Notes under the pieces: generated by a model
The model's database searches: none
What the model was told of the DNA's origin: nothing
Seen by the model: the letters and a program-made list of their open reading frames with translations, nothing else
Position numbers and translations under genes: made by a program
Assembly: GCF_016306625.1 (NCBI RefSeq)
Contig: NZ_JACOII010000044.1
Coordinates: forward strand, 1-64,000
Direction of reading: 5' to 3'
Source of the DNA: Xenorhabdus lircayensis
GTDB lineage: Bacteria > Pseudomonadota > Gammaproteobacteria > Enterobacterales > Enterobacteriaceae
DNA length: 64,000 bases
Shown here: one piece after another, positions 33,760-43,355 of the stretch
Numbering within the stretch: position 1 is the first letter of the stretch
Layout: each line of letters begins with the position of its first letter

Positions 33760-35754
33760 ATGACCACTCGTAAAACCCTTGCTAATGCTATCCGCTTCTT
33801 GAGCATGGATGCTGTGCAGAAAGCAAAATCAGGGCATCCTGGCGCCCCAATGGGAATGGCTGACATTGCCGAGGTGCTGTGGCGCGACTATCTGAATCAT
33901 AACCCTTCTAACCCTAACTGGGCTGATCGTGACCGCTTCGTGTTATCCAACGGCCACGGCTCCATGCTGATTTACAGCCTGTTGCACCTGACGGGTTATG
34001 ATGTTTCCATTGACGATTTGAAAAATTTCCGTCAACTGCATTCCAAAACTCCAGGCCATCCAGAATATGGCTATACTTCAGGCGTAGAAACCACCACTGG
34101 CCCATTGGGACAGGGTATCGCCAATGCAGTAGGTTTTGCGATTGCAGAGCGTACACTGGCAGCGCAGTTTAACCGCCCAAATCATGATATCGTCGATCAC
34201 TACACTTATGTGTTCATGGGTGACGGCTGCATGATGGAAGGGATCTCCCATGAAGTTTGCTCTTTGGCCGGTACTTTGAAACTGGGCAAACTGATTGCTT
34301 TCTATGATGACAATGGTATTTCCATTGATGGTGAAGTAGAAGGCTGGTTCACTGATGACACCGCCGCACGTTTTGAAGCCTATGGCTGGCATGTTATCCG
34401 TGGCGTAGATGGCCATGACTCAACAGCGATTGCGGCAGCGATTGAAACAGCACGCAAAGAGACAGGTAAACCATCTCTGTTGATGTGTAAAACCATCATC
34501 GGTTTTGGCGCACCAAACAAAGCAGGCAAAGAAGAATGTCACGGCGCTCCACTGGGTGACGCTGAAATTGAAGCGACCCGCAAGGCGCTGGGCTGGGAAC
34601 ATCCTGCGTTTGAAGTTCCTCAGGACATTTATGCTGGCTGGAACGCGCAAGAAGCGGGCAAAACTAAAGAAAGCGCGTGGGATGAAAAATTTGCGGGTTA
34701 TGCAAAAGCCCATCCAGAACTGGCAGCAGAATTTACCCGTCGTACCCGTGGTGAACTGCCAGCGAACTGGGAAGCTGTATCCAAAGCATTCATTGAAAAC
34801 CTGCAACAGAACCCTGCTTCCATTGCTAGCCGTAAGGCATCACAAAATGCACTGGAAGCCTTCGGTAAAGTCCTGCCAGAATTTATGGGTGGTTCCGCTG
34901 ACTTGGCACCAAGTAACCTGACTATGTGGTCTGGTTCCAAGCCACTGAACGAAGTTCAGGACGGTAATTACATTCACTACGGTGTACGTGAATTCGGTAT
35001 GTCTGCCATCATGAATGGTATCGCTCTGCATGGCGGCTTTGTGCCTTATGGCGCGACATTCCTGATGTTCGTGGAATATGCTCGTAACGCAGTACGCATG
35101 GCGGCACTGATGAAGATTCGCAACATCTTCGTATATACCCATGACTCTATTGGTCTGGGTGAAGATGGCCCGACCCATCAGCCAGTTGAGCAGATTGCTA
35201 GCCTGCGGGTAACACCAAACATGAGCACATGGCGCCCATGTGACCAAGTTGAATCTGCGGTCGCGTGGAAATATGCGATTGAGCGTAAAGATGGCCCTAC
35301 TTCTCTGATTTTCTCCCGTCAAAATCTGGCACAGCAGGATCGTACTGCTGAACAATTGGCGAATATCGAGAAAGGCGCTTACATTCTGAAAGATTGTGCA
35401 GGTCAGCCTGAACTGATCCTAATTTCGACTGGCTCTGAAGTTGAACTGACCGTGCAGGCGGCTGAACAACTGAGCGCAGAAGGCCGTCAGGTTCGTGTGG
35501 TTTCCATGCCATCTACCGATGCTTTCGACAAGCAAGACGCCGCATACCGTGAAGCAGTACTGCCAGCGGCGGTTTCTGCTCGTGTTGCGGTGGAAGCGGG
35601 TATTGCTGATTACTGGTTCAAATACGTCGGTATTAATGGTGCTATCGTCGGTATGACTACCTTCGGTGAATCTGCGCCTGCTGATGCTCTGTTCAAAGAG
35701 TTTGGTTTCACTGTTGAAAACGTCGTTGCCAAAGCGACATCTCTGCTGAAATAA
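33760..35754 (+). CDS. tktA: Transketolase
   Basis: 664 residues, the normal length. Thiamine-diphosphate motif [18 protein letters not shown]...[11 protein letters not shown] near residues 155-190, [17 protein letters not shown] at residue 25, the central transketolase domain with [15 protein letters not shown] and [18 protein letters not shown], and the C-terminal domain starting near 540 ([12 protein letters not shown]). It transfers two-carbon ketol units in the non-oxidative pentose phosphate pathway and makes erythrose-4-phosphate, the substrate of the Epd enzyme encoded next. Codon use is that of a highly expressed gene. An intrinsic terminator follows. Confidence 0.98.
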   Translation: MTTRKTLANAIRFLSMDAVQKAKSGHPGAPMGMADIAEVLWRDYLNHNPSNPNWADRDRFVLSNGHGSMLIYSLLHLTGYDVSIDDLKNFRQLHSKTPGHPEYGYTSGVETTTGPLGQGIANAVGFAIAERTLAAQFNRPNHDIVDHYTYVFMGDGCMMEGISHEVCSLAGTLKLGKLIAFYDDNGISIDGEVEGWFTDDTAARFEAYGWHVIRGVDGHDSTAIAAAIETARKETGKPSLLMCKTIIGFGAPNKAGKEECHGAPLGDAEIEATRKALGWEHPAFEVPQDIYAGWNAQEAGKTKESAWDEKFAGYAKAHPELAAEFTRRTRGELPANWEAVSKAFIENLQQNPASIASRKASQNALEAFGKVLPEFMGGSADLAPSNLTMWSGSKPLNEVQDGNYIHYGVREFGMSAIMNGIALHGGFVPYGATFLMFVEYARNAVRMAALMKIRNIFVYTHDSIGLGEDGPTHQPVEQIASLRVTPNMSTWRPCDQVESAVAWKYAIERKDGPTSLIFSRQNLAQQDRTAEQLANIEKGAYILKDCAGQPELILISTGSEVELTVQAAEQLSAEGRQVRVVSMPSTDAFDKQDAAYREAVLPAAVSARVAVEAGIADYWFKYVGINGAIVGMTTFGESAPADALFKEFGFTVENVVAKATSLLK

Positions 35755-35773
35755 TCAGCAAAAAATCCTTCTA

Positions 35774-35816
35774 AGCGCATTTGCATCAATTTCTGAGCGA
35801 ATGCGCTCTTTTTTTA
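35774..35816 (+). terminator. Intrinsic terminator after tktA
   Basis: AGCGCATT (35774-35781) pairs with AATGCGCT (35800-35807), followed by CTTTTTTTATT. It begins 20 bp past the tktA stop. Confidence 0.85.
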
Positions 35817-36041
35817 TTCAACTTTGCCTCACGATGTGATTAATGGCGCTTGCCATCATGCTTTTTTTCTCGTAATCTGCTTTTATAGTAGCTGAACCGT
35901 TTCAGTCAAGTGCCTGAATCCGTGTGTAAAATGTTTTGTCTGTCACAATCTGGTTAATTTTGTGATGAATCATCCGTACAAGCATCGGTTGCTCAGTTAT
36001 CCTAAGCGGTTGCATGACCACAGAGAAATTCAGGGAGTAAC

Positions 36042-37061
36042 ATGACAATCAAGGTAGCGATTAACGGTTTTGGGAGAATAGGGCGCAGTGTCTTGCGTGC
36101 TCTTTACGAATCCGGGCGTCGGGCTGAAATTTCAGTGATCGCTATCAATGAGCTGGCGGATGCGGAAGGCATCGCACACTTATTGAAATACGATTCCAGT
36201 CATGGGCGTTTTGCATGGGATGTACGTCTGAATAATGATTTATTGCAAGTAGGAGATGACAGCGTTCGTCTGTTTCATCAATCAGATATCTCATCCCTGC
36301 CGTGGAAAGAATTGGGCATTGATATCGTGCTTGACTGTACGGGTAAGTATGGTGAGCGGGCGGATGGAGAATCTCATATCGCCAGCGGTGCCAAAAAAGT
36401 TTTGTTTTCTCATCCGGGAGGAAATAATCTGGATGCAACCGTGGTATATGGTGTCAATCACCATTTATTGGTTGCGGAAGATTGCATTGTTTCCAATGCA
36501 TCCTGTACAACAAACTGCATCATTCCGATCATTAAAGTGTTGGATGATGCGTTCAATATTGAATCTGGTACGGTGACAACCATCCACGCATCCATGAATG
36601 ATCAGCCAGTGATTGATGCTTATCACCGTGACTTACGTCGAACCCGAGCGGCCAGCCAATCCATCATTCCTGTCGATACAAAACTGGCTGCGGGGATCTC
36701 ACGAGTTTTCCCCAAATTTAGTGATCGGTTTGAGGCAATTTCTGTGCGAGTGCCCACCATCAACGTGACAGCGATTGACTTGAGCGTGACAGTCCGCGCC
36801 GCAGTAAGCGTTGCGGATGTGAACCAGCTTCTGCAAGAATCAGCGGTCAGAGAGTTTCATGGTATAGTGGATTATACTGATTTGCCGTTGGTTTCAACGG
36901 ATTTTAACCACGATCCCCACAGTGCCATTGTGGACGGTACACAAACGAGGGTCAGCGGACATCACCTGATCAAAACCCTCGTGTGGTGTGATAATGAGTG
37001 GGGCTTTGCCAATCGCATGATTGATACGACGCTGGCAATGGCCGCAACCGGTTTCAAATAA
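36042..37061 (+). CDS. epd: D-erythrose-4-phosphate dehydrogenase
   Basis: 339 residues of the GAPDH superfamily: NAD-binding [21 protein letters not shown] at the N-terminus, catalytic cysteine in [13 protein letters not shown] near residue 155, and [24 protein letters not shown] at the end. The sequence around [13 protein letters not shown] and the location tktA-epd-pgk-fbaA distinguish Epd from GapA. It oxidises erythrose-4-phosphate to 4-phosphoerythronate, the first step of the DXP-dependent pyridoxal phosphate pathway. AGGGAG lies just before the start. A 74-bp gap with a small hairpin separates it from pgk. Confidence 0.97.
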   Translation: MTIKVAINGFGRIGRSVLRALYESGRRAEISVIAINELADAEGIAHLLKYDSSHGRFAWDVRLNNDLLQVGDDSVRLFHQSDISSLPWKELGIDIVLDCTGKYGERADGESHIASGAKKVLFSHPGGNNLDATVVYGVNHHLLVAEDCIVSNASCTTNCIIPIIKVLDDAFNIESGTVTTIHASMNDQPVIDAYHRDLRRTRAASQSIIPVDTKLAAGISRVFPKFSDRFEAISVRVPTINVTAIDLSVTVRAAVSVADVNQLLQESAVREFHGIVDYTDLPLVSTDFNHDPHSAIVDGTQTRVSGHHLIKTLVWCDNEWGFANRMIDTTLAMAATGFK

Positions 37062-37067
37062 TCATTT

Positions 37068-37091
37068 GCTGTGTCACAAACGGCACACAGC
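37068..37091 (+). other. Small hairpin between epd and pgk
   Basis: GCTGTGT (37068-37074) and ACACAGC (37085-37091) form a 7-bp stem with a 10-base loop, with no U-tract. It may affect processing or stability of the epd-pgk transcript. Confidence 0.4.
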
Positions 37092-37135
37092 CGAAGATTG
37101 AGTAATTTTATAGAGAATCAATGAGAGGATTCACC

Positions 37136-38302
37136 ATGTCTGTAATTAAGATGACTGATTTAGATCTGGCGGGTAAACGCGTACTGATCCGTGCTGATTT
37201 GAATGTGCCTGTAAAAGATGGCCAAGTTACCTCTGATGCACGTATCCGTGCGTCCTTGCCGACGATTGAGGCTGCGTTGAATCAGGGAGCCAAAGTCATG
37301 GTTACTTCTCACCTGGGACGCCCGACTGAGGGAGAGTACAACGAAGAGTTTTCACTGCAACCTGTCGTTGATTACCTGAAAGAAAAACTTTCTTCTTCTG
37401 TTCGTCTGGAAAAAAATTATCTGGATGGTGTTGAAGTGGTGGAAGGCGAATTAGTTGTTCTGGAAAACGTTCGCTTCAACAAAGGTGAGAAAAAAGACGA
37501 TGAAACGTTATCGAAGCAATATGCAGCATTGTGTGATGTGTATGTAATGGATGCCTTTGGTACAGCCCACCGTGCTCAAGCGTCAACTCACGGCGTTGCG
37601 AAATTTGCGCCGATCGCTTGTGCTGGCCCGTTGTTGTCTGGTGAATTGGAAGCCTTGGGGAAAGCACTGCGTAACCCAGCTCGCCCAATGGTGGCGATTG
37701 TGGGTGGTTCTAAAGTCTCAACCAAACTGACGGTTCTTGATTCATTGTCCAAAATTGCCGATCAGCTTATCGTAGGTGGTGGTATTGCCAATACTTTCGT
37801 TGCCGCAGAAGGGCATAACGTTGGTCGTTCCCTGTACGAAGATGATCTGATCCCAGAAGCGAAAAAACTACTGGAAACTTGTGATATCCCAGTTCCTAAC
37901 GATGTTCGTGTTGCGACTGAATTCTCTGAAACTGCGGAAGCGACTCTGAAATCTACCAGCGAAATTAAAGACGAAGAGCAGATCCTTGATTTAGGCGATG
38001 CTTCTGCTGAACGTCTGGCTGAAATTCTGAAAGAGGCTAAAACCATTCTGTGGAATGGCCCTGTGGGTGTCTTCGAATTCCCTAATTTCCGTAAAGGAAC
38101 TGAAATTGTCGCCCGAGCGATTGCTGAGAGTGATGCATTCTCTATCGCAGGTGGCGGTGACACTTTGGCGGCAATCGACCTGTTCGGAATTGCTGACAAG
38201 ATCTCTTACATCTCTACTGGCGGCGGTGCTTTCCTTGAGTTCGTTGAAGGCAAAAAACTGCCAGCCGTTGTGATGTTGGAAGAACGTGCTAACAGTAACT
38301 AG
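37136..38302 (+). CDS. pgk: Phosphoglycerate kinase
   Basis: 388 residues from ATG 37136, which follows GAGAGGA; an in-frame ATG at 37121 is less likely. N-terminal [24 protein letters not shown] is the family signature, [10 protein letters not shown] binds 3-phosphoglycerate, and the C-terminal nucleotide domain holds [22 protein letters not shown] and the final [19 protein letters not shown] loop (here [11 protein letters not shown]). It makes ATP from 1,3-bisphosphoglycerate in glycolysis. In one block with epd and fbaA. Confidence 0.98.
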   Translation: MSVIKMTDLDLAGKRVLIRADLNVPVKDGQVTSDARIRASLPTIEAALNQGAKVMVTSHLGRPTEGEYNEEFSLQPVVDYLKEKLSSSVRLEKNYLDGVEVVEGELVVLENVRFNKGEKKDDETLSKQYAALCDVYVMDAFGTAHRAQASTHGVAKFAPIACAGPLLSGELEALGKALRNPARPMVAIVGGSKVSTKLTVLDSLSKIADQLIVGGGIANTFVAAEGHNVGRSLYEDDLIPEAKKLLETCDIPVPNDVRVATEFSETAEATLKSTSEIKDEEQILDLGDASAERLAEILKEAKTILWNGPVGVFEFPNFRKGTEIVARAIAESDAFSIAGGGDTLAAIDLFGIADKISYISTGGGAFLEFVEGKKLPAVVMLEERANSN

Positions 38303-38374
38303 TACCTAGGATAATAAGTTGTGATAACGGGCAGCATGGACTGCCTGTTCAATGTCAATACAGGACCACGTAAC

Positions 38375-39451
38375 ATGTCTAAAATTTTTGATTTCGTAAA
38401 ACCGGGTGTCATCACTGGTGATGATGTTCAAAAAGTCTTTGCCATCGCTAAAGAAAACAACTTCGCGTTGCCTGCGGTTAACTGCGTTGGTACTGATTCC
38501 ATCAACGCAGTGTTGGAAACGGCGGCAAAAGTACGTGCTCCGGTCATTATCCAGTTTTCCAACGGCGGTGCGTCTTTCGTGGCAGGTAAGGGTCTGAAAG
38601 CAGAAGGCCAGCAGACAGCGATTCTGGGTTCTATTTCTGGCGCTCACCACGTTCACCAGATGGCAGAACATTACGGCGTACCTGTGATCCTGCATACTGA
38701 CCACTGCGCACGTAAACTGCTGCCATGGATCGATGGCCTGCTGGACGCGGGTGAAAAACACTATGCGCAGACCGGCAAGCCACTGTTCTCTTCCCACATG
38801 ATCGATCTGTCAGAAGAATCACTGGAAGAAAATATCGAGATTTGCAGCCAATATCTGGCACGCATGGCAAAAATCGACATGACGCTGGAAATCGAACTGG
38901 GTTGTACTGGTGGTGAAGAAGACGGCGTTGATAACAGCCATCTGGACAGTTCTTCCCTGTACACTCAGCCAGAAGACGTGGCTTACGCGCATGAAAAACT
39001 GAATGCGATCAGCCCACGTTTCACCATCGCAGCTTCTTTCGGTAACGTTCATGGTGTATACAAACCAGGCAACGTTAAACTGACACCAAAAATTCTGCGT
39101 AACTCACAGGACTACGTTTCTGAGAAATTTAACCTGCCACACAACAGTTTGGATTTCGTCTTCCACGGTGGCTCCGGTTCTACCGCAGAAGAGATTCAGG
39201 AAGCAGTCAGCTACGGCGTAGTGAAAATGAATATCGACACCGATACCCAGTGGGCAACTTGGGAAGGTATTCTGAACTACTACAAAAAGAACGAAGGCTA
39301 CCTGCAAGGCCAGCTGGGTAACCCAGAAGGCGCAGACAAACCTAACAAAAAATTCTACGATCCACGCGTTTGGCTGCGTGCTGCTCAAACTTCCATGATC
39401 GTTCGTCTGGAGCAGGCGTTTAAAGAATTGAATGCGGTTGATGTGCTGTAA
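38375..39451 (+). CDS. fbaA: Fructose-bisphosphate aldolase class II
   Basis: 358 residues from ATG 38375 (MSKIFDFVKPGVITGDDVQ), after an AGGACC ribosome site; the upstream in-frame extension is unlikely. Class II motifs: zinc ligands in VILHTDHCARKLLPW near residue 107-111, MTLEIELGCTGGEEDGVDN near 170-190, FGNVHGVYKPGNV near 225, and FHGGSGSTAEE near 265. The zinc enzyme cleaves fructose-1,6-bisphosphate to two triose phosphates. Last gene of the epd-pgk-fbaA group; codon use indicates strong expression. Confidence 0.98.
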   Translation: MSKIFDFVKPGVITGDDVQKVFAIAKENNFALPAVNCVGTDSINAVLETAAKVRAPVIIQFSNGGASFVAGKGLKAEGQQTAILGSISGAHHVHQMAEHYGVPVILHTDHCARKLLPWIDGLLDAGEKHYAQTGKPLFSSHMIDLSEESLEENIEICSQYLARMAKIDMTLEIELGCTGGEEDGVDNSHLDSSSLYTQPEDVAYAHEKLNAISPRFTIAASFGNVHGVYKPGNVKLTPKILRNSQDYVSEKFNLPHNSLDFVFHGGSGSTAEEIQEAVSYGVVKMNIDTDTQWATWEGILNYYKKNEGYLQGQLGNPEGADKPNKKFYDPRVWLRAAQTSMIVRLEQAFKELNAVDVL

Positions 39452-39488
39452 TTGAAATAATTACTAGTATAGATAGTAGTAGGTTTTT

Positions 39489-39517
39489 AGATTGCACTCC
39501 GTTATGGAGTGCAATCT
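39489..39517. other. Perfect 12-bp inverted repeat after fbaA
   Basis: AGATTGCACTCC (39489-39500) and GGAGTGCAATCT (39506-39517) are perfectly complementary around a GTTAT loop. It lies between fbaA and the convergent toxin remnant and could end transcripts from either side, although neither strand has a U-tract after the stem. Confidence 0.55.
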
Positions 39518-39532
39518 AATCTACGGTTTAAA

Positions 39533-39878
39533 TCAGGTCGGTGAAGTTGATTGTTTATTTGTCTTCCTGTAACCAATAACATTTGCATTAAAGATATCTA
39601 ATGCAGCACCTTGTCCAAGTTGAGTGGTAATCTGAGCCGTTTTTTCCCTTTCTTTTTTGAAGAGCGCATGTGTGCTCATCCAACTGCCTTTCAAATCTTT
39701 CATTGTTTGCATTTTGGGGAAAAGTTTTTCAGCGCCTTAGTTTTGAGCTATACCAATCTTCTGAATCTCTTCTAATCCCCTCAATTCTCTAACCAATCTC
39801 CCGAATATTGAGACTTCGGTTATCAAGAACATTTACCATCGGTGTTTTGTCATAAAGCGTAGGGTTAAAACTGCTCAT
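39533..39878 (-). pseudogene. Remnant of a TccC-like (Tc toxin C component, Rhs type) gene
   Basis: On the minus strand a GAGG ribosome site precedes ATG 39878 and the text MSSFNPTLYDKTPMVNVLDN then RSLNIREIG, followed by TAG at 39789-39791. This is very close to the start of TccC-family proteins (x-NPxLYxKTPxVxVxDNRxLxIR). After the stop, another frame reads RELRGLEEIQKIGIAQN, a TAA, then GAEKLFPKMQTMKDLKGSW to a stop at 39533, which looks like the end of a toxin domain. I read this as a tccC gene that lost its whole Rhs core by deletion. The 3' part is assigned only by position. Confidence 0.6.
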
Positions 39879-39946
39879 TGAACATTTCCTCTTTGGATCG
39901 TGAATCATGTTGCTTGATGAGCCCACTGTGCGGGGGGCTGTATTGA

Positions 39947-40093
39947 TTAAAAGTGGTCGTCAGAAGAGCGTGGAGTTCGCTGATCAAGAATGGTATAGCG
40001 AATATGCAGGATAATATCGTTCAAAGTTTGTAACATGGCTCTCTGTTTAGTAGTTACTTTTTGCCGTCGTTCTTTGAGAAAAAGCGGGCAGGT
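39947..40093 (-). pseudogene. Remnant of the 3' end of a Tc toxin A-type gene
   Basis: A minus-strand frame with AMLQTLNDIILHIRYTI ends soon after at TAA 39947-39949. LNDIILHIRYTI-type text is the conserved end of Tc toxin A components (TcA and TcaB/TccB group). It sits directly upstream of the tccC remnant in the same orientation, the natural order of tc loci. Only about 45 residues survive. The identification is from memory of the family end. Confidence 0.5.
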
Positions 40094-40446
40094 TCACTGG
40101 CCGGATTAACGACAACTTTCAAATATTGGAATCTGCTTTTTCAAGTTGAGTGGGTATATAAGTTAATTTTTATGGTGCGTTTTGTGAGTTTATTAACACA
40201 TTACTGTAAATTAACTGTTTCTGAATTTTAGCCTGACTTATAATGTTTTATTAGTGTGCATAGATATTTATATCTGTGTTTATATATTACTTTTTATGGA
40301 TTTAAATTATTTTAAAATGGAACTGACAAAATTTAAAATAATTTCTCCTTGACTTAACAATATAAATCGATTCCTGTGAATTCTGCAAAAATTTGTCAAT
40401 TCAATCGATTTGTTAATATCCAATAAATAGTATTTATAATGTGGAT
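40094..40446. other. AT-rich non-coding stretch before the biosynthetic cluster
   Basis: About 350 bases, strongly AT-rich, without a convincing frame. A short minus-strand frame with NPASEPARFFSKNDGKK (about 40055-40130) reads like protein and may be another piece of the decayed toxin locus. Nothing else identified. Confidence 0.3.
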
Positions 40447-40475
40447 TTGTACAAATTCATGCATAAAAATATAAC
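40447..40475 (+). promoter_or_regulatory. Candidate promoter of the 40.5-45 kb cluster
   Basis: TTGTAC (40447-40452) and TATAAC (40470-40475) with 17 bp between them, 21 bp before the first ATG. The leader would be short (about 15 bases). The -35 box is poor, so this is a modest candidate. Confidence 0.35.
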
Positions 40476-40496
40476 TTATTTATATAGTGGAAGATT

Positions 40497-41543
40497 ATGA
40501 GTCTAGCTGAATTAAAAGTTTGTAGCTATGTGAGTGAAAATGGTCATGGGCTTATTATTGAGTTTGACAGTGCTGAATTTTTGCAGATGCAAAATGTAAG
40601 CGATTTATATTGTCAAGAGTTGAAACCCTACATTGTCACCAGTCTTGCTGAAGACAAAATGAAAGGTTTTCTTTCAAAAAACAAAGAGTTATTTAGCGAA
40701 ATATCCTGGTTTAGAGAAAAGGAAAAATACAATTATCTAGTTTTTAAAAATTGTTTTTCGACAAAAAATATACCACCAACCCCGACAAATGATTGCCCGC
40801 CAGATACAAGTTTGTGGAGGGCACCAGCATCCTCTTTGCTCGCTGTGATATCAATCACTGGTCACAAAGTTGCCAGCTATGAGGGCGAGATGTCGGGTAG
40901 GTTGGCCCACATGGTAATGCCTGCTAAAAATTCGGAAGCCTCACAATTGCGCTCAACGAAGCAGCTAAGTCCCCATACTGAGGTTGTTAATGGTCAATGG
41001 GCAGAAATGCTCCCTCAAAATATAGGTAATAATCTTATTTCACCTGAAATTTTTGGATTGTGTTGCCTTAGAAATCCTGACGGAGCGGGTACAACGACTT
41101 GGTATTTATCTGATATGTTAGATCACCTACCGTACTCGGTAATCCAACAACTTTGTAAGCCTGAATATTCAGCAAAAAGCCAATCTAGTTTCGACTACAA
41201 CTTCGATTTAGAGAATATCAGCGTTATATCTGAGATCAACGGTAAGCTGTGTATGAGATATAGTTCTTCCAAATTAGTGGGATTAACAGATAGAGCATCT
41301 AACGCATTGTCAGAGCTAGAGAAACACCTTAATAACCCTAAATTCACAGATAAGGTTGTTTTAGAGCCTGGTGATATTTTCATCGTTAACAATAGGATTA
41401 CTCTTCATGGAAGAGAATCTCTTACGCACGCGGCAAAGTATGACGGAACTGATCGATGGCTGCTACGTATGTATGGGTTTAGTCAAGACGCATGGCGCAA
41501 GCTAAATAGAAATCCACAAATTGACCATGTTGCAATTGTTTAA
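40497..41543 (+). CDS. Fe(II)/2-oxoglutarate oxygenase of the VioC/AsnO (TauD/clavaminate synthase-like) type
   Basis: 348 residues. The facial triad can be placed: His160 and Glu162 in SPHTEVVN, and the distal His304 in NNRITLHGRE; Arg324 in DRWLLRMYG should bind 2-oxoglutarate. The spacing, the Glu in place of Asp, and LEPGDIFIVNNR match the oxygenases that hydroxylate free arginine or asparagine. The N-terminal 150 residues are divergent. It is the first of five closely spaced genes, followed 17 bp later by an aminotransferase. I infer hydroxylation or related oxidation of an amino acid that is then transaminated; the real substrate is unknown. Codon use is AT-rich compared with the neighbouring glycolytic genes. 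Confidence 0.85.
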   Translation: MSLAELKVCSYVSENGHGLIIEFDSAEFLQMQNVSDLYCQELKPYIVTSLAEDKMKGFLSKNKELFSEISWFREKEKYNYLVFKNCFSTKNIPPTPTNDCPPDTSLWRAPASSLLAVISITGHKVASYEGEMSGRLAHMVMPAKNSEASQLRSTKQLSPHTEVVNGQWAEMLPQNIGNNLISPEIFGLCCLRNPDGAGTTTWYLSDMLDHLPYSVIQQLCKPEYSAKSQSSFDYNFDLENISVISEINGKLCMRYSSSKLVGLTDRASNALSELEKHLNNPKFTDKVVLEPGDIFIVNNRITLHGRESLTHAAKYDGTDRWLLRMYGFSQDAWRKLNRNPQIDHVAIV

Positions 41544-41560
41544 TAATAAAGGAAAAGTAA

Positions 41561-42778
41561 ATGTCCCCATTAGTTGGAAGTGATCGTTATTTTGACCTAA
41601 ATGGTAATCCGATTCTTTTTACATCAGGTGTTGGCCATAATATTTATGATCAAAATTCAAAAGAGTACATGGATTTTATCTTAGGTATTGGCCCGGTGAT
41701 TTTGGGTCATGCTGATAGAACATTCAATGATGTACTCACGGCTGCGCTTAATAAAGGGCTTTCATTTCCTGGATTTGGTGCCATTCATTCACAAGTGGCT
41801 GAAGTTTTCGAAACTATATACCCGGCTCATAAGGTAGTATCAATTTTTAAAACGAGTTCAGAAGCTGTTACGGGAGCATTTCGCTGTGCAATGCTCGACA
41901 CTAAGAGAACTAAGATTCTTCGTTGTGGTTTTCTTGGATGGCATGATTCTCAGTTATATAAATCTCCGAGCTGGCATGAGCGAATTGGCAGTGAAAAGAG
42001 AACTGAACTGAGATACCTAAACGGTATGCGCGGTGTTGAAGGTGAAGAAAAAGTATTGAACTGGATCGATTTTTCAATAGATTCACTTGAGGATACACTT
42101 AAAGCTAATGGTAATGAGATTGCTATCTTTGCAATTGATGTATACCAATTAGCATTCTGCGAAATTAACGTATTAGAAAAAGCGATCTCACTTTGTAAAG
42201 CCTATGGGATCAAAATTTTGTTGGACGAAACAAAAACTGCGGGTAGAACTAATGCAGGTGGTTTTTTATCTAACTATAATATTGACAGTGATTATATTGT
42301 GATGGGTAAAGCCATTGGTAATGGTTTGCCAATTTCTATATTAATGGGAAAGCCAGAAGGCATTGATATTTATAAAGAATCACGTATCGGTGGAACTCAT
42401 ACAAAAGAAACACTTTCTGCGGCAGCAGTTATTGCTGTTGCTGATATTATGTCTAAGAAAGATGGATATAGTATAATCTCTTCAACAGGATATACTCTTG
42501 TAAACACAATAAATGATGCTTTTTTGCAAGCTGGTGTTAACCATCTACTAGAAGCTAAATCATTATTTAGTGGTTCTCTTTTTGATATTATGTTTTCAGA
42601 TGAAATTGTTAATGATTTCAGTGTGCGAAATTCACTTAAAATGCAGTTGGTAGATCATGGGCTGTTAATTATGCTTGGTCATAATTCATTTATTAGTTTG
42701 GCGCATCAGAGTGTAAATAAAGATAAAATGGGTCAATTAATTTTCGATTCCGTCACACAGTGGAAAAGCGCGCTTTAA
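41561..42778 (+). CDS. Class III PLP-dependent aminotransferase (glutamate-1-semialdehyde aminomutase-like)
   Basis: 405 residues. Residues 28-50 read YDQNSKEYMDFILGIGPVILGH, the start typical of this group; TSSEAVTGAFRCA is the PLP phosphate-binding segment; LLDETKTAGRTNAGGF carries the Asp that contacts the ring nitrogen; and Lys250 in VMGKAIGNGLPISILMG is the Schiff-base lysine. The following RIGGTHTKETLSAAA matches the aminomutase-type loop. AAAGGAAAAG precedes the start. It could transaminate the oxidised product of the upstream oxygenase or move an amino group within it. It is not HemL, which is longer in conserved motifs and lies elsewhere in enterics. Confidence 0.85.
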   Translation: MSPLVGSDRYFDLNGNPILFTSGVGHNIYDQNSKEYMDFILGIGPVILGHADRTFNDVLTAALNKGLSFPGFGAIHSQVAEVFETIYPAHKVVSIFKTSSEAVTGAFRCAMLDTKRTKILRCGFLGWHDSQLYKSPSWHERIGSEKRTELRYLNGMRGVEGEEKVLNWIDFSIDSLEDTLKANGNEIAIFAIDVYQLAFCEINVLEKAISLCKAYGIKILLDETKTAGRTNAGGFLSNYNIDSDYIVMGKAIGNGLPISILMGKPEGIDIYKESRIGGTHTKETLSAAAVIAVADIMSKKDGYSIISSTGYTLVNTINDAFLQAGVNHLLEAKSLFSGSLFDIMFSDEIVNDFSVRNSLKMQLVDHGLLIMLGHNSFISLAHQSVNKDKMGQLIFDSVTQWKSAL

Positions 42779-42791
42779 TATAAAAAATAAT

Positions 42792-43355
42792 ATGGGTAAC
42801 ATAATGAAACAAGAAATAAAAAAACTATTAGCTAACTATTCTACTGAGCATGCAATTGAATTACTGCACATTGATGAAATGATGACTCTGCTTGACATCA
42901 GTCAGCCATTTGATAGTAAAAATATTGTCGGTCATTTCACAGCGTCAGCTTGGATTTTATCGCATGACAAGAGCAAAGTTTTATTGACTAAGCATGCGAA
43001 ATTAGGAAAGTGGTTCCAACTGGGTGGACATATTGAGTCAACTGACCGCACTTTTTTAGACGCATGTGTTCGTGAGGCTACTGAGGAGAGTGGTATTGTT
43101 GGTTTGTCTAAAGCAGATGCTTTCATAATCGATGTTGATGTGCACCCAATTCCCGAAAACAGTTCAATGCCAGAGCACCCTCATTATGATATTTCTATGT
43201 GTTTCGTTGCACCTAAAGAGGCTGAAATTGTTTGCTCTCCTGAATCATTGCAGCTTTCATGGGTTCCTGTATCTGAAGTAAGCGGAATTACTGATGATGC
43301 CGCAATTTTACGAATGGTGAGTAAGACGAATTTACTGTTTAAGAGCGCTGCTTAA
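42792..43355 (+). CDS. Nudix hydrolase
   Basis: About 187 residues (ATG 42804 is an alternative start). The Nudix region reads GGHIESTDRTFLDACVREAT then EESGIV, a variant with one extra residue and Asp for the first Glu, as in the GGH-(x)-D subgroup; the REATEESG helix is intact. Upstream ILSHDKSKVLLTKHAKLGKW is the usual strand before the box. These enzymes hydrolyse nucleoside diphosphate-linked or other phosphorylated compounds. With the phosphatase gene downstream it suggests a phosphorylated or nucleotide-linked intermediate in the pathway. Its stop overlaps the next start (TAATG). Confidence 0.85.
   Translation: MGNIMKQEIKKLLANYSTEHAIELLHIDEMMTLLDISQPFDSKNIVGHFTASAWILSHDKSKVLLTKHAKLGKWFQLGGHIESTDRTFLDACVREATEESGIVGLSKADAFIIDVDVHPIPENSSMPEHPHYDISMCFVAPKEAEIVCSPESLQLSWVPVSEVSGITDDAAILRMVSKTNLLFKSAA

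Noticed and set aside
36042..37061. epd considered as gapA
   Set aside because: The location tktA-epd-pgk-fbaA and details of the N-terminal part fit Epd; GapA is encoded elsewhere in enterics.
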